DNA from: Chrysogorgia sp. JL179-B06
Lineage: Eukaryota > Cnidaria > Anthozoa > Scleralcyonacea > Chrysogorgiidae
Assembly (NCBI GenBank): GCA_035772405.1
Contig: JAYKKM010000451.1
Coordinates: 458,792-522,791 of the forward strand
Direction: 5' to 3'
Length of the DNA stretch: 64,000 nt
Shown: in pieces, positions 1 to 10,980 of the stretch
Position numbering within the stretch: the stretch's first letter is position 1
How the letters are laid out: the number at the start of each line of letters is the position of its first letter
The notes under the pieces: generated by a model
Database searches by the model: none
Seen by the model: only the letters and a program-made list of their open reading frames with translations
What the model was told of the DNA's origin: nothing
Program-made: the position numbers and the translations under genes

Positions 1-946
1 TGACAGTGACCAGTGTCAGCATATTAACTGTGGTGTCAGAGATGGCATGAAATCGCAGATGACTAGTTGCCTTACCTTGACAAGAGAAACTTTCCTCACT
101 GGGATCGAAGTTAAAAGTCGCAAGCAGTGTTTTCTCTCTTTTCATTTATTGTACTCGAGTGCAATAAATGATTTTATTGCACTCCTCTCAGCCAATCAGA
201 ATCCAGTAATTTTGTCATGTATGTACATCATAGTTAGGTGGCAGCAATTACCCATTCAATTTCATTCTATATTGATGCTATTTTCATGTACAACCAACAC
301 TAAGTTTATGATGAACAGCCCCAAGAATAAAAAGAGAGTTTAAGCTTAGCTGAATAATTTAAGCTTAGCTTCATCAAAAATTGGCGAAATTTAATATTCT
401 TTTATATTGTGCATTTGTTGCTTGTGCAATATATAACATTGTTATGCAAAGTTTCAAAAAATAACCAAATATATCTTATATTTTTGCAGAACATGCTAAA
501 AACGCTACGTGAAGTCATTGAGGAAGACGTCATTATAGCGATGAAATTTAAATTGAATAATGAGGAACAGGCATGGAAAAAGCAACAAGCTGGAGAAGAA
601 GAAAAACAAGACTGGTGTTGAAACCGAGGATAAGTGCTGTGACATAAAAATATCAAGTGACATTACAAACACAAAAAAACTGCGTGCTTATAAACAATAA
701 AAGTTTTTTTTATAAATTTACTGAGAATTGAGAAACAAACTTAGTTGAAACACTTAGTGTTAGTAAGTAATAAGTACTGTAGTGTGATAAGTGATTATCA
801 AATGGTAATTGGAATAGTGCGATTACCATTACTGATATGCCTATCAGCCTCAATTAAGAATTTCCATGATGCTTCTGTTGAATTGAACAATGAATAGTGG
901 CTTTAAAGAAGCAGTCTGTGCAGCAAATATGTACTTGCTACACAAG
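1..946. other. No gene recognised
   Basis: AT-rich DNA with only short ORFs of no recognisable family. A short dyad lies at 801-830, where AATGGTAAT is mirrored by ATTACCATT. Nothing else stands out. Confidence 0.6.
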
Positions 947-1915
947 CTAGAAAAGAACCTTTGTGAAAAAAGTTTTATCATCTACTTTATGTTTTATATT
1001 GTTATGCACAAGTTCTTCTGCTAAGTAATTCTTAAAAAAAAATTCCAAATTATGTAATAGATTACACCAGTAAATGTTGTCAAAATATATACGTTCCATG
1101 AAATAGCCTGCATGTGTATATACAAAAAAGTCACAATATTTTTTATTAGCTAATGCCATTTGGCCCTGAATTTGGGCAAAATAGGAATGATTTTGTTTAA
1201 GTTTTGTTACGCTACCATTTACATGCAAATAACTCAAATTTCCTGCTGATGGAGATTCCTGGGCAATTGAGTAGGGGCACTTAAATTCCACAACTCCTTG
1301 TCCACAACATATGAGCATTCAACCAATAAATCTGGAGATGTCCCTAAGAATGGCTTGTTATGGTGAATAAATAACCCACATTCCCTAAATTTAAACTGCT
1401 GGTGCTTACATTTCACCAAGGACATATATTTGTTTCTTGCAACTGGTTCAAAGGAACGGCCATGTTTCAGTGCAGGTAGGTCTGGATGGTTGCCACCATA
1501 TCCCATCAATTTTTTGATGAGGGGATCCATGTTGTGATGCTTTGATGGTTTACCTTTTACAGAGTTTACTCTTGTGAAGACAGAGTAGAAATTTGATGCT
1601 GTTATTCTACCTTTACGTTCACACATCCATGTACTGTTGTCTGACTGACCCACTGTCATATGCTCAATTTTCTCCACATCCTCTTCTGTAAAAGCTGGAA
1701 TTCTTGATAGAAACTCCTCAGTGGTACTACAAACAGCTGCTAATGCGATTATCACATTATCGCTTGGTAGACTTGGGAGAGATGATGTTGGAATATCACT
1801 TCTGGCAGTTCTAGGTGTTCCTGGTTCATTTTTCTCGAAGAAGGAAATAAAGCATCCATTTGGGATGATGTGGCTTAATTCATCAAATATATGCTGATGG
1901 CTGTTCTGCAGAGTC
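947..1915 (-). pseudogene. YqaJ-type exonuclease relic
   Basis: The reading resembles the YqaJ viral-recombinase / lambda-exonuclease-like nuclease domain, which digests DNA ends and is common in cnidarian and mollusc genomes as transposon- or virus-derived copies. Visible in order: an N-terminal region with RITASNF, HGRSFEPVARNKY, then GTSPDLLVEC and, in a different frame, CCGQGVVEFKCPYS, which carries the E-x-K catalytic signature. C-terminal to that is an aromatic-rich tail (ANKKYCDFFVYTH). The frame changes between the PDLL segment and the EFKCPY segment at about 1,315-1,325, so one protein is split over two frames. The upstream part stays open to about 1,915 without a clear start codon. 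It is most likely a dead fragment unrelated to the virus element 14 kb away. Family assignment is good; function is lost. Confidence 0.65.
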
Positions 1916-1957
1916 TCTTTTGTTCTGCAGAGTCTCCTTTGTCAAACAAATTATATA

Positions 1958-2440
1958 TACCGGGTGACCCAAAAAAAAGTACTCCGGTTTGATTCATAAT
2001 AACTTCTAAACAAGTGAAGCTATTAAACTGAAATAACTTTCATTAGATAGAGGGAAGACTAGTTTAGATTTTGATATATTACAGTTGTATTTTACTTACA
2101 AATTCACGGAGATATTAATGTTCAAAATAGGTAGCAATTTCTGGATGTGTCTAAAATATGCAAAAAACGCCGTATCAAATTCTTAATGTTGGATGTCTCT
2201 GGGGAGTTGCATGTTATGTCTTATGGAGTTATGGTTTGATTGTGTTTCATTCTGAGTTTATTCTGAACATGAACAAATTTGGAATGTACCACATGATCAG
2301 CAACCGTAGAATTTAGAAGGGCTTCGCAGCATGCCGTAATCTAGAACAACGAATGATCCATGACTCCTTCGACGCAATGGTGTCACGGGCTAGGCAGTGC
2401 ATTCGTGCTAGAGGACACGCGATATATATATATATATATA
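1958..2440 (+). mobile_element. Possible Tc1/mariner-like DNA transposon remnant
   Basis: At 1958 a TA is followed by CCGGGTGACCCAAAAAAAAG, the style of terminal repeat I associate with mariner/IS630-type elements. At about 2335-2430 a short plus-strand reading (FDAMVSRARQCIRARGHA) resembles the C-terminal tail of such transposases. The matching right terminal repeat was not found, so the element is truncated or the call is wrong. Confidence 0.3.
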
Positions 2441-2660
2441 AGTATCCGGGCGAGGGGATAAAACTAAATGTGACTTTGCAAACGTCTGGGACCCGTGATG
2501 AGGGACTAAACGCCGGTCGATATTATCACCCTCGTCCTATAACCAGGCCTTCGGCCGGCGCTTCGCGCCGGACGAGGGGACAAGTAATATTTGGCATATA
2601 TATAATAATGAATCGTTTAATAAAAATATACATCTCGCAGTCTTAACGACTGAATTAGAA
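2430..2660. repeat. AT microsatellite and GC-rich hairpin
   Basis: A TA microsatellite at about 2,421-2,441 is followed by a GC-rich island in an AT-rich setting. It includes a perfect hairpin at 2555-2571 (CCGGCGC, loop TTC, GCGCCGG). CGAGGGGA and CGAGGGGAC occur at both sides, as in a short non-autonomous repeat. No coding signal. Confidence 0.4.
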
Positions 2661-2829
2661 GTATATATAAAAGATTAGAGTACCAATTCGACAATGTTAA
2701 AAAGTTTAACTATTTTTAAAATATATTTAAAATATATTTAATTCTAGATCAACAATTGTAAAAATTCTATTATTTAGTCATATGATTATTTGCGTAATTT
2801 ACAATAAAAGAATGTCTAAATCGATTTGT

Positions 2830-4740
2830 TTTGCACTTGGTCACACAAAAGGATCTCTTCGAACTCTTTCGGGTAACAGGTCTGCCAGTTTATGATCATT
2901 TTCCCCTACAATTTCATTGAATAATTTCTTACACAGGTAATCACGTCTATCAATTATAGAGTTAAAATACCGGCTTTAGCGATGGCGTCGCTATATGAGA
3001 CTCCCGGAAATACAATACCCATGGCTCTTTTCTGAATTTCCAGGCCATCCAACAAATATTTGGGAAGACTGGAATGGAATACTTGGCAGGAATATTCGAG
3101 GACTGATCTTATTACAGAACAATAAAAGCAAACAAAAGCAAACATTTGTATATCGGCTCGTTTAACTTGTTTGAGTAGATATAAACGTTAGCGGCTTTTT
3201 TAATGATATTTTCAATATGATGATTCCACTTTAAATCGTTTCTGATTGTAAGTCCAAGAATCTTCACTGCTTCAACTCTTTCAAAGGGTTGATGATCCAC
3301 TTCCGTGATATCGTATGTTGGAACAGTTTTTCTAAAGGAAATAACCATTTCTTTGCATTTTTTCGGATTCAATATGAGTTGGTTTTCTTTAGACCTGCAG
3401 TAGCGATGTGATTGATTTCCCTCTGTAAAGAACTTTCTTCATTTTGTAAAATAAACTCCGATACAGTGGTGTTCTGCAAATTTCCACATCAGTGTATTTG
3501 TGTTTTCCGAAGGCTTAAGATCATTGATCATGGCAAGGAAAAGCCAAGGTCCTAAGCGTGTTCCTTGCGGTACTCCTGCAGGTAAATTCAACCAACGAGA
3601 AAAGCATTGGTTATTAAGCTTGACTCTTTGTTTCCGATCTCTAAGAAAGTCAATGAGCCAATTTATAATTGAAGATTTAATACCAAGACTAAAAAGTTTA
3701 GCGATCAGTATGTTGTGATCGATCATATCAAACGCTATTTTATAATCAAGAAATGAGGTACGGACTGTAACGCTTCCCCCATCTGTGAAGGACAGCCAAT
3801 GATGAATCATTGAAATAAGTGCATGAGTCGTTGAAGATCTAGGTATGAAACCATATTGGTTCTGGTCAATCGACTTCGACAAGACTGGTTTCAATTCTTT
3901 CTCGATGATGATTTCTTCAGCGATTTTTGATCGGCTGCATGTTAGTGATATCGGTCTTAAATCCCGCTCAAAAACTTCGATGGATGACGCCTTGGGCAAA
4001 GGCGAGACATTTGCAAGTTTCCAAACTTTGGGAACATAACTATTTTGAAAAGATGAATTTAAAATTAAAGTAATTGGTTGCGCTAGAATGTCTGCAGAAA
4101 CTTTTAGTACCCAATTTTGTAAGCCATCAGGACCACCGGCTTTTGAAGTGCTGATTTTTCTTAATTTTATGGCGACTTCAAATTCATTAACAGTGATGAA
4201 TTGGTCATTGTTCTCAACAATAATATGCGCGTCGTTTGGTAGAGGTGAATATAGTCGCGCATCACATTGATAAATGATTCGTTTATTTTTTCACATAGTA
4301 CTCTGTCTTCAAGATCAAGCTCCGGAGTTAGGATGCTACTTAAGTTTTTTGTAGCAGCCTTACAATTTCCACAAAGTTGTTTGACTTCCCGCCACCAATC
4401 TCTGGGCTTAGTATTCTGAGGTTTTCTACTTTAGATTTATAGTAGATTTTACGAATGCGTTTTCTTTCTCTATTTACTTTGTTTCGAAGCATTTTGAACA
4501 AAACATTTTTTCCCGATGTGAATGCCTTTTGTCGGCGGGAGCCATCAAGGATTTTAAATGGCTGGTCATCCATGGGCGGTCGTTGTCATGGACTCTTACC
4601 GAACGTAGAGGCATGATGGTGTTTAAGCCGTAATTGATAATATCAGTCGATATTTCTGAATTTTGGTCGCAAGTAAAATCAGGAGATTTTGTTTTCGCAA
4701 GGTCAGTGACATATAATCCTTCAATTGTAGTAACTCTACA
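2830..4740 (-). pseudogene. Degenerate non-LTR retrotransposon (LINE) reverse transcriptase
   Basis: Minus-strand readings in several frames reproduce a LINE ORF2 of the CR1/Jockey/RTE style. From upstream: an arginine/lysine-rich linker (4340-4573), the RT fingers and palm at 3439-3999 (LRPISLTCSRSKIAEE, then DYKIAFDMIDH, then AGVPQGTRLGPWLFL), then thumb and C-terminal parts at 3112-3372 and 2954-3145 (ILGLTIRNDLKWNHH, VIRSVLEYSCQVFH). The catalytic YxDD box is destroyed: the corresponding position reads KFAEHH. Frames shift at least three times, so it is dead. It would have copied its own RNA by target-primed reverse transcription. The endonuclease domain was not found, so the copy is probably 5' truncated. 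Confidence 0.8.
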
Positions 4741-5097
4741 CAGTCAAAAATTGTTTTATAAATTACAGAAAACAAAGAAGTTTTTTAAAAGATGAACGGA
4801 GCCTGATAACTAATCTGTTACTATGGCAACGATAAAGTAGACATGGGATATTCAATTTAGTGAACTGTATACTTATGGAAAGTTTCAAGCAATTTTATGC
4901 AATAGTTTTGAAGATATGCTTCATTTTCAGATTGGTCATAACGGTGGGTACACCTTGTGACGTCATAGGTCATATTATACAACCTCGAATAACTTGAGAA
5001 CGAGATAAGATATGAAAGAACTGGAAAAAGCCATTCTTTACCATTTTATGCGTTCTTTGAAATAAATCAATAAAAATGTCATCTCAATTTACGGTTC
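4741..5097. other. Intergenic, nothing recognised
   Basis: Unique-looking AT-rich sequence between the LINE relic and the satellite. No ORF, RNA gene or repeat structure seen. Confidence 0.6.
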
Positions 5098-8000
5098 ATA
5101 TGCCACTGCTTTAACCTTGGCGTTAAGCAATTGTTATTCGTGTACATGTATTATGAGTTTGTTCATCATGCGAGGTTTATTTATTACAAACTTTGTTTAG
5201 TTTAAGATCCTCACCTTCATTGGCTAGGGCACTGTTTTAACCTTAGGGTTAAAGCAAATTGTTCTCCATGTATTTGGAGAACTTGGCTGGGGAACTGTTT
5301 TTGGCTAGAGCACTGTTTTTGGCTGGGGCACTGTATTTGGAGAAATTGGCTGGGGCACTGTTTTAACCTTAGGGTTAAAGCAATTTGTTCTCCATGTATT
5401 TGGAGCTTGTTCCTCATATGAGGTTTATTTTTTACCAACTTTGTTTGGTTTAAGGTCCCCAGCTTCATTGGCTGGTGCGTTGTTTTAACCTTAGGGTTAA
5501 AGGAATTGTTCTCCATGTATTTGGAGAACTTGGCTGGGGCACTGTTTTTGGCTGGAGCACTGTTTTTGGCTGGGGCACTGTATTTGGAGAAATTGGCTGG
5601 GGCACTGTTTTAACCTTAGGGTTAAAGCAATTTGTTCTCCATGTATTTGGAGTTTGTTCCCCATGTGAGGTTTATTTATTACCAACTTTGTTAGGTTTAA
5701 GGTCCTCATCTTCATTGGCTGGGGCACTGTTTTAACCGTGGGGATAAGCAATTGTTCTCGATGTACACGTATTTGGAGTTTGTTCCTCATGCGAGGTTTA
5801 TTTATTACAAACTTTGTTTAGTTCAAGCTCCTCAGCTTCATTGGCTGGGGCACTGTTTTAACCTTAGGGTTAAAGCAATTTGTTCTCCATGTATTTGGAG
5901 AACTTGGCTGCGGCACTGTATTTGGAGAAATTGGCTGCGGCACTGTTTTAACCTTAGGTTTAACCAATTTATTCTCCATGTATTTGGAGATTTTTCCTCA
6001 TATGAAGTTTATTTATTACCAACTTTGTTTGGTTTAAGGTCCTCAGCTTCATTGGCGGGTGCGTTGTTTCAACCTTAGGGTTAATGAAAATTGTTCTCCA
6101 TGTATTTGGAGTTTGTTCCTCATGTGAGGTTTATTTATTACCAAATTTGTTTAGATTACGGTCCTCACCTTCATTGGGTGGGCACTTTTTTAACCTTAGT
6201 GTTAAAGAACATTGTTCTCCATGTATTCGGAGAACTTGGCCTGGGCACTGTTTTTGGCTCGGGCACTGTTTTTGGCTGGGGCGGTGTTTTTGGCAGGGGC
6301 TCTGTATTTGGAGAAATTGGCTGGGGTACTGTTTTAACCTGAGGATTAAGCAATTTATTCTCCATCTATTTGGAGAAATTGGCTGGGGCACTGTATTTGG
6401 GGAAATTGGCTGGGGCACTGTATTTGGAGAAATTGGCTAGGGCACTGTACTTGGAGAAATTGCCTGTGGCACTGTTTTAACCTTTGTGTTAAAGCAGTTT
6501 GTTCTCCGTGTATTTTGAGTTTGTTCCTCATGTGAGGTTTATTTATTACCAACTTGTTTGATTTAAGGTCCTCGCCTTCATTGGCTGGGGCACTGTTTGT
6601 ACTATTGACTTCTTTTCCATAAAATCCGGTATTGCACGCACAATAAAAGTAATTTTCAATATAATTAACTTATGTATCATTAATATTGCATAAAGACCAT
6701 TGCAATTGTTTGCCAAAGAAATAAAGTGAGAATAAAGTTAATATGGAAAAAGGTCTTGTATTAAATTATCAAATGTATTTGATTGCACTATAGAATTCAT
6801 TGCCATCAAATCCGGTATTGCAATAACAATAAAAGTAATTGGATGGGGCACTGTATTTGGTGAAATTGGCAGGGCACTGTTTTAACATTAGGGTTAAAGA
6901 AATGTGTTCTCCATGTATTTGAAGTTTGTTCCTGATGTGAGGTTTATTTATAACCAAATTTGTTTCGTTTAAGGTCCTCATCTTCATTGGCTGGGGCACT
7001 GGTTTAATCTTAGGGTTAAAGCAATTTGTTCTCCATGTATTTGAAGTTTGTTGCAAATAAGTTTATTCATTACCAACTTTGTTTGGTTTAAGGTCCTCCA
7101 TCCAATCCATTTGCTGGGGCATTTTTTTTAACCTTAGTGTTAAAGGAATTGGTTCTCCATGTATTTGAAGAACTTTGCTGGGGTACTGTTTTTGGAGAAA
7201 TTAGCAGGGGCACTGTTTTAACCTTGGGGTTGAAGCAATTTGTTCTCCTTGTATTTGGAGAATTTGGCTGGGGCACTTATTTGGCGGGGGCACTGTTTTG
7301 GATGGGGCACTGTATTTGGTTTTAACATTAGGGTTAAACCAATTTGCTCTCTATGTATTTCGAGTTTGTTCCTCATGTGAGGTTAAAAAAGCTTTGTTTT
7401 AACACAACTTTGTTTGGTTTAAGGTCCTCACCTTCATTGGCTGGGGCACTGTTTTAACCTTGGGGTTAAACAATTTGTTCTCCATGTATTTGGAGAAATT
7501 AGCTGGGGCACTGTATTTGGAGAAATTAGCAGGGGCACTGTTTTAACCTTATGGTTAAAGCAATTTGTTCTCCATGTATTTGGAGTTTGTTCCTCATGCG
7601 AGGTTTATTTATTACCAACTTTGTTTAGTTTAAGGTCCTCAGCTTCATTGGCTGGGTCACTGTTTTAACCTTGGCGATAAGCAATTGTTCTCCATGTACA
7701 TGCATTTGGAGTTTGTTCCTCATGCGAGGTTTATTTATTACCAACTTTGTTTAGTTTAAGGTCCTCAGCTTCTTTGGCTGGGACACTGTTTTAACCTTAG
7801 GGTTAATGCAATTTGTTCTCCATGTATTTGGAGAACTTGGCTAGGGCACTGTTTTTGGCCGGGGCACTGTATTTGGAGAAATTAGCTGGGGCACTGTATT
7901 TGGAGAAATTAGGTGGGGCACTGTATTTGGAGAAATTAGCTGGGGCACTGTATTTGGAGAAATTAGCTGGGGCACTGTATTTGGAGAAATTAGCTGGGGC

Positions 8001-8290
8001 ACTGTTTTAACCTTAGGATTAAAGCAATTTGTTCTCCATGTATTTGGAGAACTTGGCTGGGGCACTGTTTTTGGTTCGAGCACTGTTTTTTGGCTCGGGC
8101 ACTGTTTTTTTGGCTCGGGCACTGTTTTTGGTGGAGCACTGTATTTGGAGAAATTAGCTGGGGCGCTGTATTTGGAGAAATTAGCTGAGGCACTGTTTTT
8201 GGAGTTTGTTCCTCATGTGAGGTTTATTTATTACAAACTTTGCTTGGTTTAAAGTCCTCAGCTTCATTGGCTAGGGCACTGTTTTAACCT
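5098..8290. repeat. Satellite array, left part
   Basis: Tandem repeats of a unit of about 122 bp. A typical unit runs from CTGTTTTAACC through CTCCATGTATTTGGAG, CCTCATGTGAGG and a GGTTTAAGGTCCTCAGC segment to TTCATTGGCTGGGGCA. Between full units lie runs of two short sub-repeats sharing the same junction GGCTGGGGCACTGT: an 18-bp one (CTGTTTTTGGCTGGGGCA) and a 27-bp one built on CTGTATTTGGAGAAATTAGC. Three dyads recur in each full unit. The array is interrupted at 6596-6841. Its end at 7,670-8,280 is nearly identical to 44,410-44,960 in the right-hand array, so both belong to one family. Many short ORFs cross it in both directions but are by-products of repeat lengths divisible by three. Confidence 0.9.
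6596..6841. repeat. Insertion within satellite, flanked by direct repeats
   Basis: About 245 bp of non-satellite AT-rich DNA splits the array. An imperfect 39-bp direct repeat lies near each end (6616-6654 and 6802-6840, both containing AAATCCGGTATTGCA and AATAAAAGTAATT). It could be a solo non-autonomous insertion or a local duplication. No coding content. Confidence 0.5.
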
Positions 8291-10980
8291 TGTGGTCATG
8301 GCGGTCGGTCATGCATTTCAGTGCTCTGTCTCCTCAGTATTATTCCTTCAAATTTTGATGCTTTTTATGAGATATCAACATGTGAAGAATGCAACAAATA
8401 ACTTTATCAATGAACAAACTCCTGTAGATACAAGCCCTGGCATGGAGATTTTTGAAGCCTTCTTGGAATATTAACATCAAGACTGCCACATCGCCAATAC
8501 GCTCGACTCGAAAGTTCAACAACTTTGGTGGATATCTCACAGCGCTACTGCTTTTGTGTGGCGATATTGCTAGTCACCCTGGACCTAGACAAACCGATAG
8601 ACCCACAAACATTCCTTTAAAATGTTTATCTGTTAACGCTAGGAGCCGAAAAAGTTTTCACTGGATCGAATCGACCAACACTATGGCGTATAATATGGAA
8701 CGTTTTCAAGATTTAGTCTATAGTTAAGACTCTGATATTGTTTGCGTCAGTGAAACGTGGCTCAATGATGACTTTGTCGATTCAGAAATTTTACATTCTG
8801 AATATACAGTGTTCAGAAAAGATCGCAGTGAACGGGTTGGCGGTGGTGTACTTATCGCAGTAAAGACTAGATCCTTCAAGTCAGTTCGTGAATATTCCTT
8901 TGATATAATAGACACGCAGCATTTGGAGATTATCATTGCTGAACTGACTACAGCTTCTAACCAGAAAGTTGCTGTATGTTCCTGTTATCGACCTCCTAAC
9001 TCTGATCTGTGCTGGATAGAAAACTTCGGTACTATTTTGGACGAAATTTGCGATCAATATAAACATATAATAGTCGTAGGTGACTTTAACTTACCTGGCA
9101 TCCCATGGGACTCTTTGGCTGATGTAAAAGGTGTTAATGAAGTCGCTTTTGTTGAAATGCTTAACGACCATTTCCTTCTGCAGTTAATCAATGTGCCCAC
9201 TCGCGAAAACAATGTGCTTGACCTTGTCATCTGTAGCGTGCCTGATTATGTCTGTGTTACGGACATAATACCTCCAGACAAAGCCGCTATTTTCACAGAC
9301 CACCATATCGTCACGCTAGAGATTGCCACTTTTATAAAAGCGCCAGTGAAGTCTAACAGGACAGTGTATGATTATAAAAAAGCCGACTTTAATGGTCTAC
9401 GCAGTGCGCTCTGTGCAATTAACCTCTCTCTCCTGTCGGGAAATGAAGACGTCGAAACCGATTGGCAAAGGTGGAAAGATTTTTTCCTGGCCTCAGTCAA
9501 AGACTATGTACCATCAAAAAAGCTAAAAGGCCGAAATTCACTTTATTGGATGGATGGGTCGATCCTAACTATCATTAAAAAAAAAGAATACATTCGCCAA
9601 AAATTAAGGAGATCTCCAGCAAACTCGAGCCTACAAAAAAAGTTTATGTCGCTCCGTTCTGAAGTGAAACGTAAGCTCCAAACTAACCGTGAAAAATTAT
9701 TTGGTTCTCTTTCCTCGGAACTATCATGCAATCCTAAGCGTTTTTGGTCGGTTCTTAAACAAAAATCTAAGATCCGTACTATACCGGAGATGATATCCAG
9801 GGCCACCGAACCCACTGAGTCGGCTGATAAGCGCGAGACAATTGCTAACTTATTTAATCATTATTTTGTATCAGTCTTTACCACGGTCTGCCCACCATAC
9901 GATGCCACTAGCACTATTGATCCCGGGACCTCCCTTCTTTGACAGAACTCATACTGACAGAACGGGAAGTTCTACTTGTATTGGAATCAATTGATACTAG
10001 TAAGGCCACTGGGGCAGATGAAATACCTGGTAAACTGCTTAAAGAAACTGCCGTGGAAATAGCACCGTCCTTATGTTCTCTTTTTAATAAGTCTCTTGCT
10101 ACAGGAAAAATCCCAGAGGAATGGAAACTTGCTAATGTGGTTCCAGTTTTAAAAAAAAGGCAATAAGGTTCATGTCGAGAATTATAGACCCATATCCTTG
10201 TTGCCAATAGTCTCAAAGATCTTTGAACGATGTGTTCTAAATAATAGCAAGAGTCGCCTGCATGAACTCGTTAATGCCTGTCAGCACGGCTTTCTTGCAG
10301 GCAAGTCATGCGCAACTAACCTTCTAGAAGCTCTGGATTACATGGGTTCTATTCTCGATAGTGGCGGCCAGATTGATGTTATATATCTTGACATGAGTAA
10401 AGCCTTTGATAAGGTCAGCCACGAGTTGCTTCTTCGCAAGTTACAGGAGTGCGGGTTTGGAGGTAGTTTACTGCAATGATTTAAAGCCTACCTGATGGGT
10501 CGACGACAACGGGTCACAGTCCTCGGAGCTACATCTGAAACGCTACCTGTTATGTCAGGCGTGCCACAAGGATCAATTCTTGGCCCGGCATTATTTCTAT
10601 TGTATGTAAACGACCTTCCGGATACCGTGATGTCAAGCACAGTAACTATGTTTGCTGATGACACCAAAATCTTCAAGACAATTCAATCTGAAGACGATGC
10701 AAACCTACTCCAACAGGACCTGTCTAACCTGGTATCGTGGTCTACTTCCTCTGGTCTCCCCTTTAACGGAAAAAAATGTCGATCTCAATCTATCACCCGT
10801 AAAATCAAGCCGGTGATAGTTACGTATAAAATGAACGGTATTGACCTGGAGTCAGCAAAATCCGAGCGGGACCTAGGCGTTTGGCTCTCCACGGACCTTA
10901 CGTGGTCAAAACAAGTTTTGGTACAAAGTTCTCGTGCCACCAAATTACTGGGGTATGTTAGACGTAATACGCGATACATC
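8291..10980 (+). pseudogene. LINE A: CR1-like non-LTR retrotransposon, decayed
   Basis: Plus-strand reading of a CR1/L2-like ORF2. In order: an N-terminal hydrophobic stretch followed by CGDIASHPGP (8557-8586), an apurinic-type endonuclease (SETWLNDDF, VCSCYRPPNSD, HIIVVGDFNLPGIPWDS, SVPDYVC), a basic linker, then reverse transcriptase (ATGADEIPG, NYRPISLLPIVSKIFE, DMSKAFDKVSHE, SGVPQGSILGPALF, and the catalytic FADDTKIF). Breaks: TAA at 8724-8726, a frame change near 9,930, another near 10,160, TGA at 10,477-10,479. The reading ends at about 10,980, where LINE B begins, so the RT C-terminus and 3' tail are missing. The 5' end joins the satellite directly. The element is dead. Confidence 0.85.

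Noticed and set aside
947..1915. YqaJ exonuclease as part of the virus element
   Set aside because: It lies 14 kb away across satellite and LINEs, is frameshifted and belongs to a family common elsewhere in invertebrate genomes.
5098..8290. Many ORFs with repeated (S/L)PNTVPQ or GELGWGTVFG-type peptides on both strands
   Set aside because: They arise because the 18-bp and 27-bp sub-repeats are divisible by three. Frames break at every 122-bp unit and no start or domain structure is conserved.
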